In this document: positions 7,844 through 19,146 of the stretch, piece after piece
Layout: every line of letters begins with the position of its first letter
Numbering within the stretch: the stretch's first letter is position 1
Assembly: GCF_014217565.1 (NCBI RefSeq)
Contig: NZ_CP043661.1
Location: 4,030,001 to 4,094,000 of the forward strand
Source of the DNA: Kribbella qitaiheensis
GTDB lineage: Bacteria > Actinomycetota > Actinomycetes > Propionibacteriales > Kribbellaceae
Reading direction: 5' to 3'
Length of the DNA: 64,000 nt
Notes under the pieces: model-generated
Told to the model about the DNA's origin: nothing
Seen by the model: only the letters and a program-made list of their open reading frames with translations
Database searches by the model: none
Position numbers and translations under genes: made by a program

Positions 7844-9292
7844 TCAGCCGGTGAGACGATGCAGTCTGGCGCCGACTGCCGACCGGCGGGAATCGCTGCT
7901 GGGCAGCACCCGGGCCAGCGCCTCGAAGATCTCCAGGTCCTCGGCGCCGATCGAGGTCTGGGCGAAGCGCCAGATCAGGTCGGCATCCTTCGAATCCAGT
8001 ACCGCGCCGCGCAAGGTCGCGTCGAGCTCGTCGCGTTCCGTCCGCAGGGCCGGCGCATCGGAGTGCTCCAGCAACGGACCGGAGTACAGGTCCGTCGCCG
8101 TCGCCAGATCGCCGGCGCGGATCGCGGCCTGGACATCGGTGACGTCGCTGGAGGCGTCGGCGCGGATCCGGTACGGCTTGGTGTCCAGGATCCCCTCGCC
8201 GAGCAGGTTCCGGAGCCGGTGCATCTCGGCCCGGACCGTCGTCGGGTTGCCCTCGTCGCCGTACAGCTGCAGCATCAGTTGCTCGGCGGTGAGCCCGGCC
8301 GGATGGAGCAGCAACAACCCGAGCACCTCGGCCCGGCGAAGTGTCAGCGGGATCTCCCGGCCGCGGACCACCGCACTCGGCCTGCGCGCGCCGAGCAACT
8401 TCAGCCGTAGCGACGCGCGCGCCCGGCGTACGCCGCCGGGGATCCGCAGCAGATAGCCCTCTTCGAGTGCTTCGACCACGGCCTCGCGCCCGTCGCCCAA
8501 CTCGACCCGATCCACGCCGGCGGCGATCTCCACCCGGTTGGGCAGCCAGGCGAGCGGCTGTACTGCGAGCACCCGGCCGGTCGGCGTCAGCAGGGCACCC
8601 GGCTCATCGCCGAGGGCCGTCAAGTGCCGCATGTTCCGGGCGCGAAGCTGCTCGTCGGCGGCCGCCATCCGCACCCGCAGTTGCCCTTCGGCCAGCTGGG
8701 CGGCTGCCGTCACCAGCGCCATCATGGCCGGATGGACCGTGCGCAGCGGCCCGGAGACATCGATCGCGCCGATCAACTTCCCGGTATCCGGATCGTGCAC
8801 CGGCGCGGCGGCACAGGTCCACGCGTGGATCCGCCGGACCAGGTGTTCGGCCGAGTGGATCTGCACCGGCTGGTCCGCGGCGAGCGCCGTACCCATGCCG
8901 TTCGTGCCGATCGCGTCCTCGGACCAGATCGCCCCTTCGGACAATGCGATCCGGTCGGCCTGCCGGCGAACGTCGGCGGCTCCTTCGCGCCACAGGATCA
9001 GCCCCTGCGCGTCAGTGACGATCATGATGTGCGACGCCTCGTCCGCGATCGTGGTCAGCGTCTGCCGCAGGATCGGCAACACCGCACGCAGCGGATGGTT
9101 CTCCCGCAGCGACTCGAGCAGTTCGTTCGAAATGACCACCGGCGATGCGTCGAGCTCGGGATCGACGGCGGCCGCGAGCGACCGCTGCCAGGACTGGGCC
9201 ACCAGTGGGCGCGGCACACCTGGCACCCGGCCACCGCCGAGCACCTCGTCGTACAGCTCAGTGAGCCGACGCGCCTGCTCCAGTGCGTCCAC
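7844..9292 (-). CDS. GAF-domain transcriptional regulator (AcoR-like, no AAA domain)
   Basis: A 482-residue regulator divergent from an aldehyde dehydrogenase. The N-terminal half has the GAF layout of AcoR-type activators: DAQGLILWREG, then SEDAIGTNGMGTALAADQPVQIHSAEH, then HAWTCAAAPVHDPDTGKLIGAIDVSG. The C-terminal part carries a winged-helix-like segment (LTLRRAEVLGLLLLHPAGLTAEQLMLQLYG ... TVRAEMHRLRNLLG) in place of the sigma-54 AAA module. This is a common actinobacterial form of the family. GTG at 9292 is the start. It probably activates the aldehyde dehydrogenase genes in response to an alcohol, aldehyde or ketone. Confidence 0.9.
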   Translation of the reverse strand: MDALEQARRLTELYDEVLGGGRVPGVPRPLVAQSWQRSLAAAVDPELDASPVVISNELLESLRENHPLRAVLPILRQTLTTIADEASHIMIVTDAQGLILWREGAADVRRQADRIALSEGAIWSEDAIGTNGMGTALAADQPVQIHSAEHLVRRIHAWTCAAAPVHDPDTGKLIGAIDVSGPLRTVHPAMMALVTAAAQLAEGQLRVRMAAADEQLRARNMRHLTALGDEPGALLTPTGRVLAVQPLAWLPNRVEIAAGVDRVELGDGREAVVEALEEGYLLRIPGGVRRARASLRLKLLGARRPSAVVRGREIPLTLRRAEVLGLLLLHPAGLTAEQLMLQLYGDEGNPTTVRAEMHRLRNLLGEGILDTKPYRIRADASSDVTDVQAAIRAGDLATATDLYSGPLLEHSDAPALRTERDELDATLRGAVLDSKDADLIWRFAQTSIGAEDLEIFEALARVLPSSDSRRSAVGARLHRLTG

Positions 9293-9338
9293 GCTCCAGC
9301 GTCGCCCGGAAACCCCCGCCGTTCAAGAGCAGAAAGTC

Positions 9339-9358
9339 ATGCAACGTTGATGCAACGT
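9339..9358. promoter_or_regulatory. Direct repeat ATGCAACGT x2, candidate regulator site
   Basis: ATGCAACGT occurs at 9339-9347 and again at 9350-9358, 11 bp apart (one helical turn), between the divergent GAF regulator and the aldehyde dehydrogenase. The first copy also forms the palindrome CAACGTTG (9342-9349). Binding by the GAF regulator is inferred from position. Confidence 0.5.
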
Positions 9359-9404
9359 GACGAGTCCTACGGTGCCGACCTGGCACATCTGAGCAGGAGG
9401 ACCG

Positions 9405-10927
<1,523 letters not shown>

Positions 10928-10928
<1 letters not shown>

Positions 10929-11305
10929 TGGTCGACCGGGTTTCGCTGACGGCGGAGGCGGCGGAGTTGCTCCGCCGGCTCACCGAACTGCACGGCCCGC
11001 TGATGTTCCACCAGTCCGGCGGGTGCTGCGACGGCAGCTCCCCGATGTGCTACCCCGACGGCGAGTTCAAGACCGGCAACGCGGACATCCAGCTGGGTGA
11101 GCTCGACGTCGACGGGCTGGACAAGCCGATCTCGTTCTGGATGTCGAAGAACCAGTTCGAGTACTGGAAGCACACCCACCTGACCGTCGACGTCGTCAAA
11201 GGCCGCGGCAGCGGCTTCTCCGTGGAGGCCCCCGAAGGCGTCCGCTTCCTGATCCGCTCCCGCCTCTTCAGCGACCAGGAGTCCGCCGACCTCGGCCTCC
11301 TCTGA
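10928..11305 (+). CDS. DUF779 family protein
   Basis: A 125-residue DUF779 protein, the usual partner of ExaC-type aldehyde dehydrogenases. The conserved Cys-rich motif QSGGCCDGSSPMCYP is near residue 35, and there is a DxQLGELD strand. The ATG overlaps the aldehyde dehydrogenase stop by one base (TGATG), so the two are translationally coupled. The family has no proven function; the conserved cysteines suggest metal binding or a redox role beside the dehydrogenase. Confidence 0.93.
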
Positions 11306-11533
11306 CCAGGCCTGAAAAGGCAGGGGGAAACCTTCAGCGCATACCAGCGCCGGAATTTTGCCGCAATGAAAGGAAAAACCGGTTCACCTCAGTTGAAACC
11401 CATGACATTTGTCAGGGTCCGGATCGCTGGTCACCAGCTGTCACCGGGGCGGACGATTTCGAGCACCAATCAACGCCGGTTCCGCCCCGACCGAGTTGGA
11501 TCGGAGCGGGCCTGCCCAGCTCGAGGAGTTCTG

Positions 11534-12733
11534 TTGAAGCAACGGATTCTCGTGTCCGCCCTGGGCGTCGGCGCACTAGCCGTCGCAGGACTGACCAGCC
11601 AAGGAGCCGCCGCCGCGACTCCGACTCCGTACACCGCCGGAAAACATGCCACCAAGGTGTGCGCGACCGCGACCTCACCCCACACGGCGTCCTGCCATGC
11701 CTTCAAGCTGGTCGACGCCTCGGGAGTGGCGCCTGCGACGGCCACCCCGCCGGCCACCGGGCTCACCCCGACCGGCCTGCGCGACGCCTACAAGCTCAAC
11801 GGGCTGAGCGCCAACGGCCGGACGGTCGCGATCGTCGACGCCTACGGCTACCCGAACCTGGAGCGCGACCTCGGCGTCTATCGCAGCCAGTTCGGCCTGT
11901 CCGCCTGCACGATCGCCAACGGCTGCTTGCGGATCATCGACCAGAACGGCGGCACCTCGCTGCCGCGCTTCAACACCGGCTGGGCCGGCGAGCAGGCGCT
12001 GGACGTCGACGCGGTCTCCGCTGCCGCACCGGACGCCAAGATCGTCGTCGTACAGGCCAAGTCGGCCAGCTTCGCCGACCTCGGCACCGCGGTGGTCACC
12101 GCCGCCAAGCAGCCCGGCGTGGTCGCGATCTCGAACAGCTACGGCGGCGGCGACGCGGCCGACTCGACGTACGGGACCTACTACAACCACCCGGGGATCG
12201 CCGTCACGGCGTCGACCGGTGACAACGGCTACCAGGGTGGCAGCTACCCGGCCTCGTCCTCCTACGTCACCGCGGTGGGTGGCACCTCGCTCGTGTCGGC
12301 CAGCAACACCCGTGGCTGGTCGGAGAGCGTGTGGAGTGGCGCCGGTTCCGGCTGTTCGACGTACAACACCGCTCTGAGTGCGGCATCCACGTTCGATACC
12401 GGCTGCTCGAAGCGAGCGATGGCCGACGTCTCTGCCGCGTCCGACCCAGGCAAGGGCGGAATGGCGATCTACTACCCGACCAGCAAGACAGCCTCGACCT
12501 GGGCGCAGTTCGGCGGGACCAGTGAGGCCGCTCCGATCATCGCGTCGGTCTACGCGCTGTCGGGCAACACCGCCGGGTACGCGAACGCACTGCCGTACGC
12601 GCACACCAGCTCGCTGTTCGACGTCACCACCGGCTCCAACGGCAGCTGCCCCATCACCCAGTGGTGCAACGCCCGGACCGGCTGGGACGGCCCCACCGGC
12701 CTCGGCACGCCGAATGGCGCAGGCGCCTTCTAA
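11534..12733 (+). CDS. Secreted sedolisin-type (S53) serine-carboxyl peptidase
   Basis: About 399 residues. The N-terminus is a Sec signal peptide (MKQRILVSALGVGALAVAG, cleavage near AAA-ATP). The S53 catalytic set is visible: Glu and Asp in GEQALDVDAV, the oxyanion Asp in STGDNGY, and the nucleophile Ser in FGGTSEAAP. A long acidic prodomain is absent, so this is a short form. The start is TTG at 11534, chosen because GAGGAG lies 5 bases upstream and the signal peptide begins there; an upstream ATG would add 56 residues of implausible sequence. It is followed by a strong terminator and then by another secreted peptidase. Confidence 0.92.
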   Translation: MKQRILVSALGVGALAVAGLTSQGAAAATPTPYTAGKHATKVCATATSPHTASCHAFKLVDASGVAPATATPPATGLTPTGLRDAYKLNGLSANGRTVAIVDAYGYPNLERDLGVYRSQFGLSACTIANGCLRIIDQNGGTSLPRFNTGWAGEQALDVDAVSAAAPDAKIVVVQAKSASFADLGTAVVTAAKQPGVVAISNSYGGGDAADSTYGTYYNHPGIAVTASTGDNGYQGGSYPASSSYVTAVGGTSLVSASNTRGWSESVWSGAGSGCSTYNTALSAASTFDTGCSKRAMADVSAASDPGKGGMAIYYPTSKTASTWAQFGGTSEAAPIIASVYALSGNTAGYANALPYAHTSSLFDVTTGSNGSCPITQWCNARTGWDGPTGLGTPNGAGAF

Positions 12734-12759
12734 GTAGGTTCGTCACAGCCAATCAAGCA

Positions 12760-12790
12760 ACGGGCGGACCGGCATCACCGGTCCGCCCGT
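12760..12790 (+). terminator. Intrinsic terminator after the S53 peptidase
   Basis: ACGGGCGGACCGG (12760-12772) pairs perfectly with CCGGTCCGCCCGT (12778-12790) across a 5-base loop. There is no U-tract, as is common in high-GC actinobacteria. Confidence 0.85.
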
Positions 12791-12990
12791 CCAGCACTGT
12801 TCGCAGCCGGTTCGTTGCTCTGTGCTACGACTTTGGCGTCGCTTGCAGTATCGGTCCGTTTACGAAGGACAACCCTCGTCTCGGCCGCATTCACCGAATA
12901 GCCCTTCCGCGCGCGGAAATGCAGGTTTAAGGTCAGCCCGGACGGATCGTCGAGGGCGAGCCGCAAAGACAAATTCATGGAGCGTTTGCT

Positions 12991-15918
12991 GTGACAACAC
13001 CACGCAGGGGGCGGGGGCTTCTGGCAGTCACCGCTGTCTCAGCCACCACCGTGCTGGCGATCACCGCCACCGGTGCACTGGCGGCACCATCCGCCAAGCC
13101 GGGTCCGGACTCGTCGAAGCAGGCCGGTCAATCCGCCGACAAGAAGACCGCCAAGGAACGCAAGGGCAACTACGACGCCCGGACGCCCAGCGACCGGGTC
13201 GACTACGCGAACGCGGCTCGCACGATGAGCAAGCAGGGCGCGGCGCAGGACAAGTTCCGCGCCTCGCTCGGCAGCCAGGCCGTGGTCTCCGTCGACCAGG
13301 TCACCGGTACGCCGAAGCAGGTGGCGAAGCTGAACGGCTTCCTCACCGGCGCGAGCAACAAGCCCGCCGCGAAGGTCGCGCTGGACTACATCCGGGCGCA
13401 CCCGGAGATCTTCCACCTCTCCGAGCAGGACCTGCAGACGCTCCGGCTCCGCAAGGACTACAAGGACATCGTCGGCACCCACCACGTCTCGTGGGAGCAG
13501 GTTGTCGGCGGCGTACCGCTGTTCGGCAACGGCCTGCAGGCCAACGTCACCAAGAAGGGCCAGCTGATCTCGATCCAGGGCTCGCCGGTGGCGGGTCTGA
13601 ACGGGCTGGCCGCGAGCCGCTCGGCCGGTCCGGCGGTCTCCGCCGACTCCGCCCGTGGCAAGGCTGCCTCGGATGTCGACGGCAAGGCCCAGGCAGTCAA
13701 GGGCACCGCCAAGGGCAACGTGAAGAACTGGACCAACGGCGACCAGGCGAAGCTCGTGTGGTTCTACACCGCTGACGGCCTGCGTAAGGGCTGGGCGACG
13801 TACACCCAGGCCGGCGACTCCCTCAACTACACGCACGTGATCGACGCGCAGTCGGGCGCCGTGCTGTACCGCCGCGACCTGACCGACGAGGCCAACGGCG
13901 ACGCCTTGGTCCAGGAGAACTACCCGGGTGCTCCCCGCGGTGGCCAGCAGCACGTGGTCAACCTCTTCCAGCGGGGCTTCCTGCTCAAGGGTGCGACCAC
14001 CCTCGACGGAACGTCGGTGCACGCCTTCGCGGACGTGAATGACGACAATGTCGCCAACGCCGGTGAGAACGTCAAGGTGCCCGGCACCAAGCACGGCGCG
14101 GAGTACGTGCTGAAGTCGTTCAACACGAACAACTCCAGCAAGCTCTGCTCGACCGCGTTCATCTGCACCTGGGACCCGGCCAAGCCGGACTCCTGGAAGG
14201 TGAACCAGAAGCAGGACGTCACCAACGCGTTCTACCTGGCCAGCAACTTCCACGACTGGTTGCAGAAGGGCCCGATCGGTTTCACCCCCGCGGCCGGTAA
14301 CTTCACGACCGCCGGCGGCGACCCGGTCAGCCTGAACGCGCTCGACGGCGCGGCCACGGCCGCCAACGGTGGTCCGGACGCCAACCACCTCGACAACGCG
14401 AACATGAACACCCCGCCCGACGGCCTGTCACCGACGATGCAGATGTACCTGTGGCACACCCCGGGCGCTGACGACACCCAGGACGCCTTCGTCCCGAGCA
14501 GCGGTGCGAACGACGCCAGCATCCTTTACCACGAGTACACCCACGGTCTGTCGAACCGTCTGGTGGTCGACGCCTCCGGGAACTCGACGCTGAACAGCAT
14601 CCAGGCCGGTTCGATGGGTGAGGCGTGGAGCGACTTCTACGCGATGGACTACCTGGTCACCAACCGCCTCGAGAAGGACACCAGCAAGGACGGCGAGGTG
14701 CTCGAGGGCAAGTACGTCTCGGCCGGCGCGCTGTTCCGTACCCAGGCGATGGACTGCTCGGTCGGCTCGGCCTCGCCGAACTGCGTGGGCATCGACGGTT
14801 CCCAGGGTGGTTACACCTACGGCGACTTCCCGACCATCGGCGGTGCACCCGAGGTGCACTCCTCCGGTGAGGTCTGGGCCCAGACGCTGTGGGACATCCG
14901 CAAGAAGCTCGGCCGCACCAAGGCCCTGTCGGACATCACCCGCGGGATGGAACTGTCCCCGGCCGACCCGTCGATGCTCGACATGCGCAACGCCATCCTG
15001 CAGGCCGACCTGGTCGCATTCGGTGGCGCGAACCAGAAGGCGCTCTGGAAGATCTTCGCCAACCGCGGCATGGGCTGGTTCGCCGGCGCCACCAACGCGG
15101 GCGACTCGCTGCCGGCCGAGGACACCCACGTCCCGCCGACCGGCGCGACCGCCACACTGTCCGGCACCGTGATCGACAAGGACACCAACACCGGGGTCAG
15201 CGGTGCGCTCGTCTTCATCGCCGGTCACGACTCCGGCTTCGGCGGCGACTACACCGCCGTGACGAACGCCCAGGGCAAGTACACGATCCCGGGCATCTTC
15301 CCGGGCACCTACCCGAAGTTCGTCGTCGCGGCCAAGGGCTACGAGATCCTGAACCAGTCCGTCACGGTCTCCGCCAGCGGCACCACGGCGAACTTCTCGC
15401 CGCGGCGCAACTGGGCCTCGGCCTCCGGCGGCGGCACGGTGAAGGCGTTCAACGGTCCCGACTTCAGCCCGCAGTGTGGGCCGGGCTTCGCGATCGACAG
15501 CGGCCAGGGCACCGGCTGGGGCAGCACCACCGGTGACAACGCCGGGAACCCGACCAACGTGATGATCCCCAAGAACATCGACATCGCGCTGCCGGCGGCC
15601 GTGAACGTCACCAAGTTCTCGGTCGACCCGTCCAACACCTGTGGTGACCCGGGCAGCGCCTCGACCGGCGACTACCGGATCGAGACCTCGGTCGACGGCA
15701 CCACCTGGGCGACCGCCCAGACGGGTACCTTCACCGCGGCCAACCGTGGCAAGTACACCGAGCTCACCCCGAGCGGCAACGCGACCGGCATCAAGTTCGT
15801 CCGGTTCGTGATGCTCAGCCCGCAGGTCCCCAACTTCTCGACGAACTGCCCGGCCGGCGCCTTCGGCGGCTGCAAGTTCACCGACATGTCGGAGATCCAG
15901 GTCTTCGGTACCAAGTAG
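12991..15918 (+). CDS. Secreted fungalysin-type (M36) zinc metallopeptidase with carboxypeptidase-regulatory and discoidin-like domains
   Basis: A 975-residue exported peptidase. The N-terminal signal peptide (TTPRRGRGLLAVTAVSATT) leads into an FTP-type propeptide (about residues 60-230). The M36 catalytic domain has the zinc motif HEYTHGLSNRL (about residue 514) and the third ligand in GEAWSDFYAMDY. An Ig-like carboxypeptidase-regulatory segment follows (GTVIDKDTNTGVSGALVF, about 730-800). A C-terminal discoidin/F5-8C-like domain ends EIQVFGTK and could bind a substrate surface. GTG at 12991 has GGAG nine bases upstream. It probably degrades extracellular protein together with the adjacent S53 peptidase. 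Confidence 0.95.
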   Translation: MTTPRRGRGLLAVTAVSATTVLAITATGALAAPSAKPGPDSSKQAGQSADKKTAKERKGNYDARTPSDRVDYANAARTMSKQGAAQDKFRASLGSQAVVSVDQVTGTPKQVAKLNGFLTGASNKPAAKVALDYIRAHPEIFHLSEQDLQTLRLRKDYKDIVGTHHVSWEQVVGGVPLFGNGLQANVTKKGQLISIQGSPVAGLNGLAASRSAGPAVSADSARGKAASDVDGKAQAVKGTAKGNVKNWTNGDQAKLVWFYTADGLRKGWATYTQAGDSLNYTHVIDAQSGAVLYRRDLTDEANGDALVQENYPGAPRGGQQHVVNLFQRGFLLKGATTLDGTSVHAFADVNDDNVANAGENVKVPGTKHGAEYVLKSFNTNNSSKLCSTAFICTWDPAKPDSWKVNQKQDVTNAFYLASNFHDWLQKGPIGFTPAAGNFTTAGGDPVSLNALDGAATAANGGPDANHLDNANMNTPPDGLSPTMQMYLWHTPGADDTQDAFVPSSGANDASILYHEYTHGLSNRLVVDASGNSTLNSIQAGSMGEAWSDFYAMDYLVTNRLEKDTSKDGEVLEGKYVSAGALFRTQAMDCSVGSASPNCVGIDGSQGGYTYGDFPTIGGAPEVHSSGEVWAQTLWDIRKKLGRTKALSDITRGMELSPADPSMLDMRNAILQADLVAFGGANQKALWKIFANRGMGWFAGATNAGDSLPAEDTHVPPTGATATLSGTVIDKDTNTGVSGALVFIAGHDSGFGGDYTAVTNAQGKYTIPGIFPGTYPKFVVAAKGYEILNQSVTVSASGTTANFSPRRNWASASGGGTVKAFNGPDFSPQCGPGFAIDSGQGTGWGSTTGDNAGNPTNVMIPKNIDIALPAAVNVTKFSVDPSNTCGDPGSASTGDYRIETSVDGTTWATAQTGTFTAANRGKYTELTPSGNATGIKFVRFVMLSPQVPNFSTNCPAGAFGGCKFTDMSEIQVFGTK

Positions 15919-15929
15919 CAGCACCGACA

Positions 15930-15965
15930 CCGAAGGGCCGGCCGAACATTCGGCCGGCCCTTCGG
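15930..15965 (+). terminator. Intrinsic terminator after the M36 peptidase
   Basis: A 15-bp perfect stem (15930-15944 with 15951-15965, core GAAGGGCCGGCCG) closes a 6-base loop directly after the stop codon. Confidence 0.9.
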
Positions 15966-16078
15966 CCTGTACTGCGCGCGTCCGGCGACCGCGCCGGACA
16001 GAGTGAGACGGGACACGCTGGCGTGATGAGGCCCTCACCGACATGACTGACCGGTAACCAACCAATAACATCGCTGGT

Positions 16079-18241
16079 ATGCAGATCCTCGCCATCGTCG
16101 TCTCGCTCGCGATCGCCGCTGTCGGTGTCGCACTGTTCGGCAAGACGATCGGGCACATGGTGTCCGTGATCAAGCTCGGTCAGCCGGTCAGCCGCACGGA
16201 CAACCCGGGGCAGCGGACGGCCACGCTCGCCAAGGAGTCCTTGCTGCACACCCGGATGCTGCAGTGGAGCCACATCGGCGTCCTGCACTGGTTCGTGGCG
16301 TTCGGCTTCATCGGGCTGTTCCTCAGCCTGGTGACGGCGTTCGGGCAGCTGTTCTCCGCGCACTGGGTGCTGCCGATCATCGGCCACTGGTTCGTCTTCG
16401 AGTGGGTCAGCGAGTTCCTGTCCTGGACCGGTCTGGTCTCGATCATCGGGCTGATGGCGATCCGGCTACGGAACCTGCCGAAGGGCGAGAAGGGCCGGTA
16501 CAGCCGCTTCTTCGGCTCCCGCGCCTGGCAGGCGTACTACGTGGAATACACGATCCTCGGCGTACTGATCTGCATCCTGCTGCTGCGCGGCCTGGAGTAC
16601 GAGCTCGGTGGCGCCTCCAAGTTCCACTTCCCGACCACGTTCTTCCTCGGCACCGGGCTGTTCGGCGGCCTGTCGGAGCACGGCCTGGAGAACGCGGTCT
16701 ACCTGGTCGCGATGGTCAAGATCCTGATCTCGTTCGCCTGGATGATCACCATCTCGCTGAACGCCACGATGGGCGTCGCCTGGCACCGGTTCACCGCCTG
16801 GCCGAACATCTGGTTCAAGCGCAAGCCTGCTACCAGCGATGGCGGCGGTCTGGCATTGGGCGCGCTGCAGCCGATCATGATCAAGGGCGAGCCGATCGAC
16901 TTCGAGAACATCGAGGAGCTCGACGAGGACGCGACCCTCGGGGTCGGCAAGATCGAGGACTTCACCTGGAAGGGCCTGCTCGACTTCACCACCTGTACCG
17001 AGTGCGGCCGCTGCCAGTCGCAGTGCCCCGCCTGGAACACCGAGAAGCCGCTGTCACCGAAGCTGGTGATGATGAACCTGCGCGAGCACGCGTACGCCAA
17101 GGCGCCGTACCTGCTGGCCTCGTCGGACGAAGAGCGCCAGTCGCTGCCCGACCTGGTGAAGGCCGAGGTCGAGCGGCCGTTGGTCGGCGCGGCCGACGTC
17201 GCCGTGATCGACGAAGAAGCACTGTGGGCCTGTACGTCGTGTGGCGCCTGTGTGCAGCAATGCCCCGTCGACATCGAGCACGTGGACGCGATCATGGACA
17301 TGCGCCGCTACCAGGTGCTGATCGAATCGTCGTTCCCGTCCGAGCTGAACGGGCTCTTCAAGGGCCTGGAGAACAAGGGCAACCCGTGGAACATGAGCCC
17401 GTCGGGTCGGATGGACTGGGCCAAGGATCTGCCGTTCGAGGTCAAGCAGGTCGGCACCGATGTGGAGACGCTGGCCGAGGTCGAGTACCTGTTCTGGGTC
17501 GGCTGCGCGGGCGCCTACGAGGATCGCGCCAAGAAGACCACCCAGGCCGTGGCCGAGTTGCTGAACATCGCCGGCGTCTCGTTCGCAGTACTGGGTGACG
17601 GTGAGACCTGCACGGGTGACCCGGCTCGCCGGGCCGGTAACGAGTTCGTCTTCCAGCAGCTGGCGATGCAGAACGCCGAGGTGTTCAAGGAGACTGGCGC
17701 GAAGAAGGTCGTCTCGACCTGTGCGCACTGCTTCAACACGCTGAAGAACGAGTACTCCCAGCTCGGCGTCGAGCTGGATGTCATCCACCACACCCAGCTG
17801 CTGAACCGGTTGGTCCGCGAGGGCAAGCTGACCCCGGTCGCGCCGACCGACAGCGCGCTGAACGGGCAGAAGATCACCTACCACGACCCGTGCTACCTGG
17901 GCCGGCACAACCAGGTGTACGACGCGCCGCGTGAGCTGCTCGACATCATCCCGGGCGCGGAGTTCGCCGAGATGCCGCGGAACCAGACCAAGTCGTTCTG
18001 CTGCGGCGCGGGTGGCGCGCGGATGTGGATGGAGGAGAAGACCGGCAGCCGGATCAACCTGAACCGGACCGACGAAGCCGTCGCGACCGGTGCGGACAAG
18101 ATCGCCACCGGCTGCCCGTTCTGCCGGGTGATGCTGTCCGACGGCCTGACGGCCAAGCAGGCCGACGGTTCGGCCCGCGAGTCCGTCGAGGTCCAGGACG
18201 TCGCCCAACTGCTGCTCAGCTCGGTCAAGCGCGGCAGCTGA
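16079..18241 (+). CDS. Membrane-bound Fe-S oxidoreductase with CCG domains (heterodisulfide reductase-like)
   Basis: A 720-residue protein like the mycobacterial iron-sulfur-binding reductases. The N-terminal 240 residues hold about six membrane helices resembling a nitrate reductase gamma/cytochrome b-type module. Two 4Fe-4S ferredoxin motifs follow: [12 protein letters not shown] (about residue 306) and [12 protein letters not shown] (about 386). The C-terminal half contains two cysteine-rich CCG-type regions, including [12 protein letters not shown] and [15 protein letters not shown]. It probably passes electrons between the membrane quinone pool and an unknown cytoplasmic partner. The ATG at 16079 is the only good start. 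It has no obvious operon partner. Confidence 0.92.
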   Translation: MQILAIVVSLAIAAVGVALFGKTIGHMVSVIKLGQPVSRTDNPGQRTATLAKESLLHTRMLQWSHIGVLHWFVAFGFIGLFLSLVTAFGQLFSAHWVLPIIGHWFVFEWVSEFLSWTGLVSIIGLMAIRLRNLPKGEKGRYSRFFGSRAWQAYYVEYTILGVLICILLLRGLEYELGGASKFHFPTTFFLGTGLFGGLSEHGLENAVYLVAMVKILISFAWMITISLNATMGVAWHRFTAWPNIWFKRKPATSDGGGLALGALQPIMIKGEPIDFENIEELDEDATLGVGKIEDFTWKGLLDFTTCTECGRCQSQCPAWNTEKPLSPKLVMMNLREHAYAKAPYLLASSDEERQSLPDLVKAEVERPLVGAADVAVIDEEALWACTSCGACVQQCPVDIEHVDAIMDMRRYQVLIESSFPSELNGLFKGLENKGNPWNMSPSGRMDWAKDLPFEVKQVGTDVETLAEVEYLFWVGCAGAYEDRAKKTTQAVAELLNIAGVSFAVLGDGETCTGDPARRAGNEFVFQQLAMQNAEVFKETGAKKVVSTCAHCFNTLKNEYSQLGVELDVIHHTQLLNRLVREGKLTPVAPTDSALNGQKITYHDPCYLGRHNQVYDAPRELLDIIPGAEFAEMPRNQTKSFCCGAGGARMWMEEKTGSRINLNRTDEAVATGADKIATGCPFCRVMLSDGLTAKQADGSARESVEVQDVAQLLLSSVKRGS

Positions 18242-18331
18242 CTGATTGCACGTTGCTGCAATTCCCTTCCGGTGAAGCCACTCGGACCCGTAGGATCCGA
18301 CAGCTCGGGGTCCATTGGGAGGGGAATTGTT

Positions 18332-19144
18332 GTGAAGTTTGGTACTCGGCTGGCAGCCGTGGCTGTCGCACTGCCGCTGGCGTTGGGTCTGGCTGCCTGC
18401 GGAGGTAGTGACGGGAAGAACAGCGCGAACGGCTCCATGCCGTCCGTACCGGTCAGCACCGAGACGGCACCGACCAGCGCGCCGCCGACGACGGCACCGC
18501 CGGCACCGGTCGCGCACCTGAACCGCGTCACCTTCCTGCCGGCGATGAACACCGCGCTGACCAAGCAGAAGACCTGGCGGACGACCGCGACGATGACCGC
18601 CGGCGGTCAGACGATCATGACGATCACCGGCTACCAGCAGGCCAAGCCGCTGGCCGCGTCGATGACGATGACCGGTCAGGCGTTCGAGGGCAAGTCGGCG
18701 AAGATCATCGTGCTCGGCAGCAAGCTGTACATGTCCATGCCCGGTGCGACGCCGGCCGGCAAGTACCTGATGATCGACACGAAGGTCGCCGATCCGGCCG
18801 GCATCGGGGCGATGGTGGACAGCGCCGATCCGACCAAGACGTTCAAGGCGCTCGGCATCGGGATGAAGAACGTGAAGTTCATCGGCCCGGAGACCGTCGA
18901 CGGCGTCAAGCTCGACCACTACGAGTTGACCGTCGACACGGCGGCAGCGCTCAAGACGCAGAGCAAGAAGCTGCCCGCGGGCACGCCGAAGACGCTGCCC
19001 TACTCGCTCTGGCTCGGCGCCGACCATCTCGTCCACAAGATGTCGTTCGACGCCCAGGGCATCAGCATGGTGATGAACATGAACGAGTACAACAAGCCCG
19101 TCACCATCACCGCGCCGCCGGCGAGCAAGATCGTCAAGCGCTGA
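18332..19144 (+). CDS. LppX/LprG-like lipoprotein
   Basis: A 270-residue predicted lipoprotein. GTG 18332 is preceded by GGGAGGGG and opens a type II signal peptide ending in the lipobox LAAC (cysteine near residue 24). After a Ser/Thr/Pro-rich linker the body has the LppX_LprAFG layout (TWRTTATMTAGGQTIMTITGYQQ, KLYMSMPG, YLMIDTKVADP, DHYELTVDT). These fold as half-barrels that carry lipids or glycolipids across the cell envelope in mycobacteria. The function here is inferred from fold only. Confidence 0.85.
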   Translation: MKFGTRLAAVAVALPLALGLAACGGSDGKNSANGSMPSVPVSTETAPTSAPPTTAPPAPVAHLNRVTFLPAMNTALTKQKTWRTTATMTAGGQTIMTITGYQQAKPLAASMTMTGQAFEGKSAKIIVLGSKLYMSMPGATPAGKYLMIDTKVADPAGIGAMVDSADPTKTFKALGIGMKNVKFIGPETVDGVKLDHYELTVDTAAALKTQSKKLPAGTPKTLPYSLWLGADHLVHKMSFDAQGISMVMNMNEYNKPVTITAPPASKIVKR

Positions 19145-19146
19145 CC

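Noticed and set aside
11306..11533. Riboswitch (for example c-di-AMP type) upstream of the secreted peptidase
   Set aside because: The 228-bp leader lacks the conserved blocks of the ydaO motif, and I could not draw a convincing aptamer.
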